Below, piece after piece: positions 1 to 7,400 of a DNA stretch of 7,917 nucleotides. Every line of letters begins with the position of its first letter. Within the stretch, counting starts at the first letter, position 1. The notes beneath the pieces are model-generated. The model made no database searches. It was not told the origin of the DNA and was given only the letters and a program-made list of their open reading frames with translations. A program made the position numbers and the translations under genes. Origin of the DNA: Anaerolineaceae bacterium UBA5224. Its GTDB lineage: Bacteria; Chloroflexota; Anaerolineae; Anaerolineales; Anaerolineaceae. The stretch is taken from NCBI GenBank assembly GCA_002409365.1, contig DHUW01000054.1:24083-31999 (forward strand), in the 5' to 3' direction.

Positions 1-575
1 TTGGTACTTATTGCGTTGGCAATATCCTTGAGGATGCTGGTCTTGCCTGCTTTTGGGGGTGAGACGATCATGGCGCGCTGCCCGTTACCGATCGGCGCTA
101 CCAGGTTGATCATCCTGGTCGAAAGATTCATTGGGTCATGTTCGAGATTCAATAATTCATTGGGGAAAATAGGTGTAAGTGCTTCAAATTTAGGGCGCTT
201 GCGGGCTTCATCGGGTGTGAGCCCATTGATGGATTCCACTTTGAGCAGTCCTTGATGCCGTTCTGACTCACGTGGAGGTCTCACATGACCAATCACCAGG
301 TCGCCAGAGCGCAAGTCATAACGACGCAATTGAGCCTGGGAAACATAAACATCATCCGGACCAATCCGATAGTTGCTGCGCAGAAAGCCGATGCCTTCGT
401 TCATTATTTCCAGCACACCACCGCTCATCTCAAGACCTTCAGCATCAGCCAGGTTTTGAGCGATTTTTACCACCAGACCGTCTCGCTTTAGCCGTTTATA
501 ATTTTCGATATTCAGGTCTTTAGCGATTTTTTGCAGCTGTTTAGTAGTTTGTTTTTCAAGCTCAATTATTTCCAT
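1..575 (-). CDS. rho: Transcription termination factor Rho, N-terminal part (3' end outside window)
   Basis: Translating the minus strand from the ATG at 575..573 gives 191 codons in an unbroken frame running off the window edge. Residues 1-45 resemble the Rho_N helical domain (motifs KQLQKIAKDL, NYKRLKRDGLV). Residues 52-115 form the cold-shock-like RNA-binding domain, with GVLEIMNEGIGFLRSNYRIG, then GPDDVYVS, QLRRYDLRSGD and HVRPPRESER, all close to classical Rho. Residues 127-145 are the linker (RPKFEALTPIFPNE). The Walker A P-loop is PPKAGKTS at 173-180, after GNGQRAMIVS. The family acts as a homohexameric RNA-dependent ATPase/helicase that ends transcription; the Walker B, Q-loop, R-loop and arginine finger would lie beyond the window. 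The start is secure: an in-frame TAG sits two codons upstream at 581..579, and an AAAGAGA purine stretch lies 8 nt before the ATG. No N-terminal insertion is present, unlike many actinobacterial Rho proteins. Confidence 0.95.
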   Translation of the reverse strand, partial: MEIIELEKQTTKQLQKIAKDLNIENYKRLKRDGLVVKIAQNLADAEGLEMSGGVLEIMNEGIGFLRSNYRIGPDDVYVSQAQLRRYDLRSGDLVIGHVRPPRESERHQGLLKVESINGLTPDEARKRPKFEALTPIFPNELLNLEHDPMNLSTRMINLVAPIGNGQRAMIVSPPKAGKTSILKDIANAIST

Positions 576-738
576 GTTCTAATCTCTTTCTCAAATCCAT
601 TCGCGGGAAAGCCCACCCTTGTTCGCAGCTTTACGCTCGTATGGCAAGATATTGAAATCTTATTTCGTCCATAGTGTAAAAGGTGACAGAATATTAGGGA
701 AAACCCCAGGAGGATTAATATTTAAAGCCAGTGATATA
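576..738 (-). other. Predicted 5' leader of rho
   Basis: About 160 nt lie between the predicted start site and the rho ATG. I see no convincing gene, tRNA-like fold or recognised riboswitch. The stretch has an AATATT...AATATT direct/inverted motif flanking a pyrimidine-rich segment with CCTCCTGGGG, and otherwise mixed composition. Rho is autoregulated through its leader in Escherichia coli, so a long leader fits the same idea, but no specific attenuator can be pointed to. Confidence 0.35.
583..589 (-). promoter_or_regulatory. Ribosome binding site of rho
   Basis: Reading the minus strand, AAAGAGA is followed by TTAGAAC and the ATG at 575. It is a weak Shine-Dalgarno match (AAGAG core rather than AGGAG) with about 8 nt from GAG to the start. 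With the in-frame TAG at 581..579 it fixes the rho start. Confidence 0.6.
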
Positions 739-744
739 GTAATT

Positions 745-772
745 ATTATATCATTTTTGTCGATGAGTGCAA
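745..772 (-). promoter_or_regulatory. Predicted extended -10 promoter for rho
   Basis: On the minus strand, TGATATAAT occupies 753..745: a perfect TATAAT hexamer preceded by the TGn of an extended -10. Sixteen bases upstream, TTGCAC (772..767) is a partial -35 match (TTG conserved). Transcription would start near 738, leaving an untranslated leader of about 160 nt before rho. The site lies just downstream of the protease terminator at 811..858, as expected for an independent rho transcription unit. This is a sequence match only. Confidence 0.6.
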
Positions 773-810
773 GTGTATAACGATGTAGTCTTTTAGTCGA
801 AATGAATGTC

Positions 811-858
811 AAAAAAAACAATTGAAGAAAACAGAGAGATCTTTCACTCTCTGTTTTC
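811..858 (-). terminator. Intrinsic terminator after the 1018-residue subtilase
   Basis: A perfect 12-bp inverted repeat (gaaaacagagag at 827..838, ctctctgttttc at 847..858) encloses an 8-nt loop. On the minus strand the stem is followed by TTCAATTG and a run of eight T at 818..811. The first stem base lies 21 nt past the protease stop codon (882..880). The T-run begins 8 nt after the stem rather than directly after it, but the stem itself ends in TTTTC, so it should still work as a rho-independent terminator. In the plus direction there is no T-run. Confidence 0.8.
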
Positions 859-879
859 ATCTTAGTCCTATCTATATGA

Positions 880-3800
880 TTACGGTCTGTTGATCACAGG
901 TAGGTATTGGTATTCAGCAATATTGTAAAGATTGAAGTCAAGCTTGCCAACGTCATCCTTCTTGGTTGCGGAAGTACCGATACTGAACCAGCCATACCAA
1001 ACTTTATCTACTGCGAATGAGGAACCCAGATTCCAGTCGACAGTCAGGTCAAATGGGTTCAGTGCCGGCACCGAGGCAGGTCCGGTGATGGTGTAATTGG
1101 TGCTGGGGGTCTTCGCTACAAAGCCGTATGCCAGTTTGATTGGGTCTACTGCTCCCGGTTCGGAACTTTCCCAGTTCTGGACAAGGATCCAGCAAGCCCC
1201 TGTTTGTGTTGGGAAAGATGGTTGGAAAATATTTAGATACTCCATCGGACCAGGTTCAGTCGAAGATGCTCTTTCAAGCAACTTGTGGGGAGTACTGCCG
1301 ATGCCGACAAAGACGTCAAGGTCATTTGCAGTTGTCTCCAGGATCTCAACCACCATACGCTGCGAACCAGCTGGGCAGGTTGTCTTCTCGACCCAGACTT
1401 TGTCCTGATTGTCATACGGATCTGTATTGGTAGGGTCCTGTGCCAGTTCAAAAGATTTAACTGTTGCTGGAGTCAAACCGTAGCGGACATTCGATAAGGC
1501 GGTGATGGCTTCAGCATTGTATTGATCTTCAAAAATGTATTGACCGCTGGCAGTGTCGATATCGAGTTGTAGTTCCTTCGGCAAAGTAGAGCCGGACATG
1601 GCTGCTTTTGCTGCCAGGGTAAAGGCTGTGGGACTGATCGGCTTGCCAGATGCAAAGGTGTCCATCGTCTGGAATGCGATGCGACCAAATTGCCATGCTC
1701 CACCGGAGAGGAGGCTCGGTTTCGCTTCAACGGTGATCACCTGAGTGCCGCCAGCCGGAATGGTGAAGACAACTGGGGTAACGGTAATATCAATTCCATC
1801 GGTTTTATCAACCACGACGGTGTAATCAGTAGAGACACCCGCTACATTCTTTACAGTACGGGTGAACGTGCAGCCGCCCAAACAATTGCTGTTTTGGTAG
1901 GAGGGGATGTTCAGGGTGCGGATATCCCCACCAGTGGCAGGGTTGGCAGCTTTGTAGTTGGCATAAGTCTCTTCCATCACCAAACCAGCCAGGGCTGCTT
2001 TGCTCATGTCGATACGACCGTTTCCATAGATAAATGGTGTCACAGGAGAAAGGTCATAATCAACCGAAGTGCCAGCCAATGCGGTCATGATGATCGCCGA
2101 GCGGATGGCAGCCGGGGTCCAGGTCGGAAACTCTGAGCGCATCACCGCTGTAGAACCAGCTACATGCGGGCCAGCCATTGATGTACCAGACATCAGGTCG
2201 ACTTCACCCGGTCCTGCGTACGCAGCCAGGATGTTGGTACCAGGAGCAACCAAGTCAGGTTCGAGCATCTCAAAGTTCGTAATTGGACCGCGCGAGCTGG
2301 AATCGGCAATAATATCTCCCCATGAGGGACGTGTGCCAGACGAAAGGGTCTTATTGATATTAACTGTCATCGGGGAGCCGGCTACAGCTTCCATTTCCAA
2401 ACCATCTTCGAGGGAGATCATGGCGCCCGGGATCGTTACGGAACCCGTATCAGTGCCCATGATGATCGGTGCACCAGGAGCATTATTGTAGACTAATGCA
2501 AAGAGAGCACCTGCATCCTGCATGTTTTGAAGTTTGATCTTGAAGGTACAATCACCGCGCTGAACAATACCGACCTTACCGGTCAAGGAACCAGCCGGCC
2601 AGGCACTACAACCGAGTTTATTAGCGTATGCGTTGCCCCAGACCAGGTCTTTTCCTACCAGGTCGACACCCAAAGCAGGTGCGAGATCAGCACTGGCCAG
2701 GATAGCGATTGAATCGAGTGCATCTGTGCTCGGATTAATTAGCACAGGATAACCAAAGATTCGTCCATGCTGAGTGTTTCCAACCACCAATGCCCACGGG
2801 GGAAGTTTGTAGATAGTGGAATCACTTGGTCCTGAGTTACCGGCAGAAGTAGCAGTCGAAATGCCAACTTTGAAAGCTTCGAGGAAAGCAACTTCGGTGC
2901 TGTCGATCCATGGACTGCGTGCAGGACCGCTTGTAGGCCCGATTGAGAAGTTCAATGAATCAACTCCGTCAGCAATTGCCTGGTTGACTGCCGCGGTGGA
3001 AGCACTGGTTGCACAACCGGCACCGGGAACACAGACTTTGTAAGCAATGATCTGGGCATTTGGTGCCATACCAGAAATAATGACCTGTGCGCCACCATAG
3101 GTTACCTGGATGCGATTACCAGCAGCAGTGCTGGCAGTATGAGAACCGTGATCTTCCTGGTCATGCCCATCACCACCACCAGTCATGTCATAAACACCGA
3201 GCAGTTTGTTGTTACAGGTGTGCGTTGAAGGGGACGAGGCACAAAGGCCCTTATAAACACCATCTCCATAAGGATTGGTGTAAACGTATGGATCCAATGG
3301 AGTCGTTTGAGCAAAGCTGGGGTGGCTCAGGTTGATACCTGTATCAAGAATGCCAACGATTGTACCAGCGCCCTTGGAACCGGTACCGTCAGGAACAGCA
3401 GTGCCATCCCAAACCTGGTCGACACCGATGAATTCCGGGCTGACATCTGTGTCGATCTGATAAATTTCATCCACATAGATCTCGTACACTTCGGGAAGCT
3501 GGCGCAGCAGCGCTGCTTCTTCTGCGTTCATACGAGCAGAAAATCCATTGAGAACATAATCGTAGCGATAGAGCACTTCCAGATCACGGCCCAACAGCGT
3601 TTCTGCTTCAGCAATGAAGGCATCTAACTGTGTGTTGATGTGTGCCAGGTAGGCGACCGCCTCGGGGGAATCTACATCAAGTTTGCCAGATTCATCACGC
3701 GGTGCAGCAGCAAAAATTGCGTTCCCGCCATCGTAGGCAGCCAGGGAAGGCTCAGCTAATTGGATTGTAAAGCTCTCTGCGGCTTTAGCCATTTCCAGCC

Positions 3801-3936
3801 ATTCCTGCTCCTCAGCAGAAATTACAGGACCATCAGTGGGAGGGAGCACGCGTTCAGGCGTGGCAGCAGCCACCGGACTCACCACCAAGGCGGCGAGCAC
3901 AAGAAAACATACTATCTTGGTTAAAACTTTCTGCAT
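880..3936 (-). CDS. Exported subtilisin-like serine protease (S8 family) with PA, Fn3-like and PPC-like domains
   Basis: 1018 residues, complete. Residues 1-25 are a Sec signal peptide (hydrophobic core about 10-22, probable cleavage after VAAA). About 55-160 is an inhibitor-type propeptide (LNGFSARM at 129-136, PEVYEIYVDE at 148-157). The S8 catalytic domain has all key residues: Asp198 (VGILDTG), His263 (DHGSHT), oxyanion Asn367 (TSAGNSG) and Ser586 (SGTSMAGPH). A PA domain is inserted at about 425-520 (GKVGIVQRGDCTF, NAPGAPIIMG). An Fn3-like domain (about 675-760), a PPC-like domain (about 815-940, EILETTANDLDVFVGIG) and a WYG/FNLY module (about 945-1004) follow, then the tail YLPVINRP. 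Paired cysteines (232/241, 302/308, 443/463, 685/689) suggest disulfides in an extracellular enzyme. A strong ribosome binding site supports the ATG. The likely role is secreted endopeptidase; the substrate is unknown. There is no LPXTG, SLH or lipobox anchor. It is paralogous to the neighbouring protease at 4405..7917. Confidence 0.95.
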   Translation of the reverse strand: MQKVLTKIVCFLVLAALVVSPVAAATPERVLPPTDGPVISAEEQEWLEMAKAAESFTIQLAEPSLAAYDGGNAIFAAAPRDESGKLDVDSPEAVAYLAHINTQLDAFIAEAETLLGRDLEVLYRYDYVLNGFSARMNAEEAALLRQLPEVYEIYVDEIYQIDTDVSPEFIGVDQVWDGTAVPDGTGSKGAGTIVGILDTGINLSHPSFAQTTPLDPYVYTNPYGDGVYKGLCASSPSTHTCNNKLLGVYDMTGGGDGHDQEDHGSHTASTAAGNRIQVTYGGAQVIISGMAPNAQIIAYKVCVPGAGCATSASTAAVNQAIADGVDSLNFSIGPTSGPARSPWIDSTEVAFLEAFKVGISTATSAGNSGPSDSTIYKLPPWALVVGNTQHGRIFGYPVLINPSTDALDSIAILASADLAPALGVDLVGKDLVWGNAYANKLGCSAWPAGSLTGKVGIVQRGDCTFKIKLQNMQDAGALFALVYNNAPGAPIIMGTDTGSVTIPGAMISLEDGLEMEAVAGSPMTVNINKTLSSGTRPSWGDIIADSSSRGPITNFEMLEPDLVAPGTNILAAYAGPGEVDLMSGTSMAGPHVAGSTAVMRSEFPTWTPAAIRSAIIMTALAGTSVDYDLSPVTPFIYGNGRIDMSKAALAGLVMEETYANYKAANPATGGDIRTLNIPSYQNSNCLGGCTFTRTVKNVAGVSTDYTVVVDKTDGIDITVTPVVFTIPAGGTQVITVEAKPSLLSGGAWQFGRIAFQTMDTFASGKPISPTAFTLAAKAAMSGSTLPKELQLDIDTASGQYIFEDQYNAEAITALSNVRYGLTPATVKSFELAQDPTNTDPYDNQDKVWVEKTTCPAGSQRMVVEILETTANDLDVFVGIGSTPHKLLERASSTEPGPMEYLNIFQPSFPTQTGACWILVQNWESSEPGAVDPIKLAYGFVAKTPSTNYTITGPASVPALNPFDLTVDWNLGSSFAVDKVWYGWFSIGTSATKKDDVGKLDFNLYNIAEYQYLPVINRP
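925..3093 (-). repeat. Paralogous block, copy 1 (downstream protease)
   Basis: Residues 282-1004 of the 1018-residue protease align collinearly with the visible N-terminal 715 residues of its neighbour (5773..7917), from the ISGMAP segment to the FNLY motif. About two thirds of residues are identical by eye over the 110 or so around the active serine (for example YGNGR-DMSKAAL-GLVMEETY and LNIPSYQN). At the DNA level synonymous positions differ widely, so the duplication is old. Confidence 0.85.
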
Positions 3937-3944
3937 ATTTGAGT

Positions 3945-3951
3945 CTCCTTT
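3945..3951 (-). promoter_or_regulatory. Ribosome binding site of the 1018-residue subtilase
   Basis: AAAGGAG on the minus strand, a near-consensus Shine-Dalgarno, lies 8 nt before the ATG at 3936..3934. It selects this ATG as the start and gives a protein that opens with a standard signal peptide. Confidence 0.85.
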
Positions 3952-3967
3952 GGGAATATCGGTTTGG

Positions 3968-4009
3968 CGAGCATCAAAGCTCGATGAACGAAGTGGAATC
4001 GAATTCCAC
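3968..4009 (-). repeat. Two adjacent inverted repeats in the protease leader
   Basis: A 7-bp perfect inverted repeat (gtggaat at 3993..3999, attccac at 4003..4009, 3-nt spacer) is followed, in the transcribed direction, by a 5-bp one (cgagc at 3968..3972, gctcg at 3979..3983, 6-nt loop). Together they would form two hairpins ending 16 nt before the ribosome binding site. Neither is followed by a T-run, so they are not intrinsic terminators. They could be an operator, an mRNA-stabilising structure or part of a translational control element. A 10-bp palindrome, gatcatgatc at 4017..4026, lies next to them. Confidence 0.5.
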
Positions 4010-4190
4010 AGGGAAAGATCATGATCCTGTTGTAACTAAGATCGGTGCCCATTGAATCAATTCCTAACATCAACGATTGTTGTTAATGAACTTTTCCTCA
4101 ATGTATCTGCGGGTAGTTTTATTCGTGGCTTCCTTGAATTCGCAAGTAGATAACGAAAAAAAGATAGCCAATAATGTCTAGGGTGAATCC

Positions 4191-4219
4191 ATTATAACAA
4201 ATTATGCGGCAAAATCTTA
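4191..4219 (-). promoter_or_regulatory. Predicted extended -10 promoter for the 1018-residue subtilase
   Basis: On the minus strand TGTTATAAT occupies 4199..4191: a perfect TATAAT with TGn immediately upstream. At 17-bp spacing the -35 position reads TAAGAT (4219..4214), a poor match, as is common for extended -10 promoters. Transcription would start near 4184, giving an untranslated leader of about 250 nt. The site lies downstream of the terminator of the preceding protease, so the two paralogues are probably transcribed separately. Confidence 0.6.
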
Positions 4220-4320
4220 GTGAGAATGTGAGCATTGGATACTACATGGCAACACAATTGACTTAGGCCTGGTCTTGGAAATCGATCTTCCACTATCCGT
4301 AATAACTATTTGTTCGGTAG

Positions 4321-4358
4321 AAAACAAAAAAAATCCACCCTAATAAGTTGGGGTGGAT
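4321..4358 (-). terminator. Intrinsic terminator (second hairpin) after the upstream subtilase
   Basis: An 8-bp perfect stem (atccaccc at 4333..4340, gggtggat at 4351..4358) with a 10-nt loop is followed directly on the minus strand by TTTTTTTGTTTT (4332..4321). This is a textbook rho-independent terminator for the protease ending at 4405. Confidence 0.9.
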
Positions 4359-4363
4359 AAATC

Positions 4364-4386
4364 GGGGCGGGTTTAGGACCCGCCCC
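4364..4386 (-). terminator. GC-rich hairpin immediately before the terminator
   Basis: A 9-bp perfect stem (ggggcgggt at 4364..4372, acccgcccc at 4378..4386) with a 5-nt loop lies 5 nt upstream, in the transcribed direction, of the T-tailed hairpin and 18 nt after the stop codon at 4407..4405. It has no T-run of its own. It probably acts with the following hairpin as a tandem termination or 3'-end protection element. Confidence 0.75.
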
Positions 4387-4404
4387 AGATTTCCTAAAGG
4401 TTTG

Positions 4405-7400
4405 CTACTTAGTGATGAACGGCAGGTAAGTATTCAAACCGCCCACCTCAATCGTCACAGTAGCCCAGTCAGTGTAACTGCCCTGGATACCAGGCAGGCT
4501 CACCAGGTAATACTCAAATGTATCGGTTCCAAAGAAACCGGCATCAGGTGTATAGGTGAAGGAGCCGTCCTGATTCAAGACCAAAGTGCCATGTTGGGGC
4601 TGAGTCTTAACATCAGCAAGCATCGTGTCCGCAGGGTTGCCAGGCATATCGTTTCCGAGCACACCAGGTGCAGCCACTACCAGCTCAGTCTCAAAGGCAG
4701 TGCTGTAGGAATCATCCACAGCCACGGTACCGATATGGAAGATCGCTTCATTGGTCTCTTCAACCACGGTATTAAGGGCGTCATTATCGTGGCTGGCAGT
4801 GTTCACCACATCCACATCCATGGCGTCTGTTACGACTGTGGCGTCAAAACGAATTATGATTGGATCAGCGCCAGTCGGTGCATAGTCAAAACAAACTACC
4901 AGGTCATTTGTTGGAGTGGGACCGTCATATTGATAGGTGGCGCCTACAGTACCATCGCCGTTTTCAAGTCCGATCACATTATAACCCGACCAGTCACCAA
5001 CGACATTATCGTATGCGAACATGATATCCGGACCTGTTGGGGCGGGGTCGGCATCTGTCCAGGCGAAGAATTCGAGGTCCATCGTGGTAGCTGGATCACC
5101 ATAGAGGATGACATCATCATATTCAACAATCCAAGCTACACCCCCACCTAATGTGGCAGCAGACACACCCTTATTGAGGGTAGCGTCATAAATGATTTCC
5201 ATGTCAGTCATAAAGGCAGACATAACATCATTCGGAGCCAGTGGGTTGGGGAATTGCTGTGTTTCCCAAGCCCAATAATTATCATTGGTGTAGGTTCCGT
5301 TCATATAAGCATGGCCATCATCTACGAAGATCGGTGGTTCAGAAGTTATTCCACCGAACCAGGACATATCTAATCCTATACCACTATATTGCCAGACTGC
5401 CCCATCGCCAGAAATGCCAGAGTTAGGTTTGATTCCAAAATCCTGAAGATTGAGGTAATTACCATCACCCATAGGCATTCCACAATAAGGATCCGTCAGG
5501 TTATCTGAAATCAGATAGTTGTTCACAACCGGCGGAACAACACCAGTCCAGGAGACTGTGCGGGTAGCAGCATCGTAAGCAGCTGGTGTGGTTGAATTAA
5601 CTACTTCCAGGCTGCCTTCGACATATTCCACCTCTACAGGCAAGACGTCTTCGATTGTGTAAGTTAGGCCTGTATCGCCATAGTTGGGGTTAAGTTGGAT
5701 TTCGTAGGTAACCACATCACCCTTGCGGGCTGAGGTTGTATTAACAGATTTTTCAACATCATCACCAGTACGATAGAGGTTGAACTCGGTCGTCGAGATG
5801 GGATCGGTAGCTTCCGGTGAAGCCAAAATACTGAACATACCGTACCAGGCTGAAGGAGAGGGCATATTGGGGATGTCCCAGCTGATGGTGACATCATAGG
5901 GTTCAAGAGCTGCGACACTCGCAGGACCTGTAACGTCCCAGTTGCCTGCATCTTCAGGATAGATTACAGCTTCGGTATATTTGATCATATCACCGGCAGG
6001 AGCACCCTCCCAGTTTTGAACCAGTACCCAAAGAGGTAGACCAGCAGGGATGCCAGTAATGGAAATGTATTCCAGTGCAGTCGCGGTTGCGGATTGGGCA
6101 ACCAGCATATTAGGGTCAGGCACAGGACCAACACCAAAGAACATATCCAGGTCGCCAGCGGTGGTCTCCAAAATTTCCATCACCAGACGGTCAGCATCTT
6201 CGGTCAGAGTAAATGTCTTCCACCAAACCTGTGAGAGGTCATCAAACGGATCGCTGTTGGTGGCATCAGGTACAAGTGTGAAAACTTCATCGGCTCCTGG
6301 AACCAAACCTGATTTCACAGCAGTGAATTCAGTAATTGCTTTAGAATGCACATCGGTCACAACGGTGGCACCCTGGTCGCGAAGGGTTTCTGCCTCCACA
6401 AATTCAGGCATGTCACTGGGGAAGGGACGAACAGCGAAGGGAATCGCCACATTGCTGACAGCCTCTCCTGTTGACCAGGTATCGTCAGTGGTGAAGCCGA
6501 TGCGCCCAAAGACCCATACTTCAGCTTCAGCTAAGTCACTATCAATTGTGACAGTAATTGTCTGAGTAGCACCAGGTTGAATAGTGAATTCGATTGGCTG
6601 TACGTCGACTAACAGATTTTCATCGGCAGTCAAATCGAGAGTGTAAGTAACAGCAACATCAGCCACACTGGTGAAAGTGCGCTCGAAACTGCAGATGCCC
6701 ACACAGAAAGTATTCTGATAAGAAGGAATATTCAGGTTTCGAACATCACCGCCAGTTGCAGGATCAGCAGCAACAAAACCGTCATAAGTTTCTTCCATCA
6801 CCAGACCAGTAAGAGCAGCCTTGCTCATATCCAGGCGGCCATTGCCATAGTCAAAGGCATCCACAGGACCAAAATTGTAGTCCTTGGTAGTGCCAGCCAG
6901 CGCAGTCATCATTAGTGCAGATTTTCGCTCAGCGGGCGACCAGTTGGGGAACAGATCGGTCATCAATGCGAGGGAACCAGCCGCATGTGGGCTTGCCATT
7001 GAAGTACCGGACATCAGGCCATATTCAGTGTCAGGCCCCTGTGAGTCGTAAGCTGCCAGCACGTTTGTGCCTGGAGCAACGATTTCGGGGACCAGCACAT
7101 CTGCCAGGGTAAATGGGCCACGGGAACTGCTCTGATTGAGCACATCGCCCCACTCGGGTTCGTTTTGAGAGCTGTAGTCAGCTAACAATGTGACTGTCAT
7201 GCCAGCTTCAGCTAACGCAACCATCGCATCACCATCAGTTTTGGAAACCATAACAGCCGGAATGACCACTTCGGTCGGATCACTTAAGCCCATCACAATC
7301 GGAGCACCTGGGGCGTTATTGCGTACGACAACTGCCAAAGCGCCAGCGTTTTGGGCATTGGTGATTTTTGCATCAAAGGTACAACCACCGCGCGTCAACA

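Larger units (their letters stand above)
3937..4332. other. Intergenic region between the two proteases
   Basis: This stretch of nearly 400 bases holds no supported gene on either strand. It contains, from high to low coordinates: about 110 bases with nothing recognisable (4220..4332, apart from the terminator T-run at its edge), the extended -10 promoter at 4191..4199, and the long structured leader of the downstream protease. No tRNA-like fold or known riboswitch is recognised by eye. Confidence 0.5.

Noticed and set aside
631..672. Possible 13-codon leader peptide in the rho leader (minus strand, MDEIRFQYLAIRA)
   Set aside because: There is no ribosome binding site before the ATG and no run of regulatory codons or coupled hairpin to suggest attenuation.
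660..860. Minus-strand open frame of 66 codons with a hydrophobic stretch
   Set aside because: Its start lies within the protease terminator stem and the frame runs across the T-run and the rho promoter. There is no ribosome binding site, and the composition reflects AT-rich intergenic DNA.
883..906. Tail YLPVINRP considered as an LPXTG-type sortase signal
   Set aside because: It lacks the TG of the motif, the following hydrophobic helix and the basic end; it sits at the very C-terminus.
1690..2136. Plus-strand open frame of 148 codons
   Set aside because: It is fully antisense to the Fn3-like and catalytic regions of the subtilase, with no family resemblance and no start context.
3907..3909. 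Cys10 of the protease signal peptide considered as a lipoprotein cysteine
   Set aside because: It falls at the start of the hydrophobic core with no lipobox residues before it. The VAAA site near residue 25 is a normal signal peptidase I site.
4255..4290. Plus-strand TTGACT (4258..4263) as a -35 element
   Set aside because: No -10-like hexamer lies at 16-18 bp spacing and no plus-strand gene follows.
4348..5151. Plus-strand open frame of 267 codons, the longest on that strand
   Set aside because: It lies antisense to the conserved protease domains (Big_9-like, DUF11 and nidogen-like), starts inside the terminator hairpin, has no ribosome binding site and no recognisable motif. It is a codon-bias shadow.
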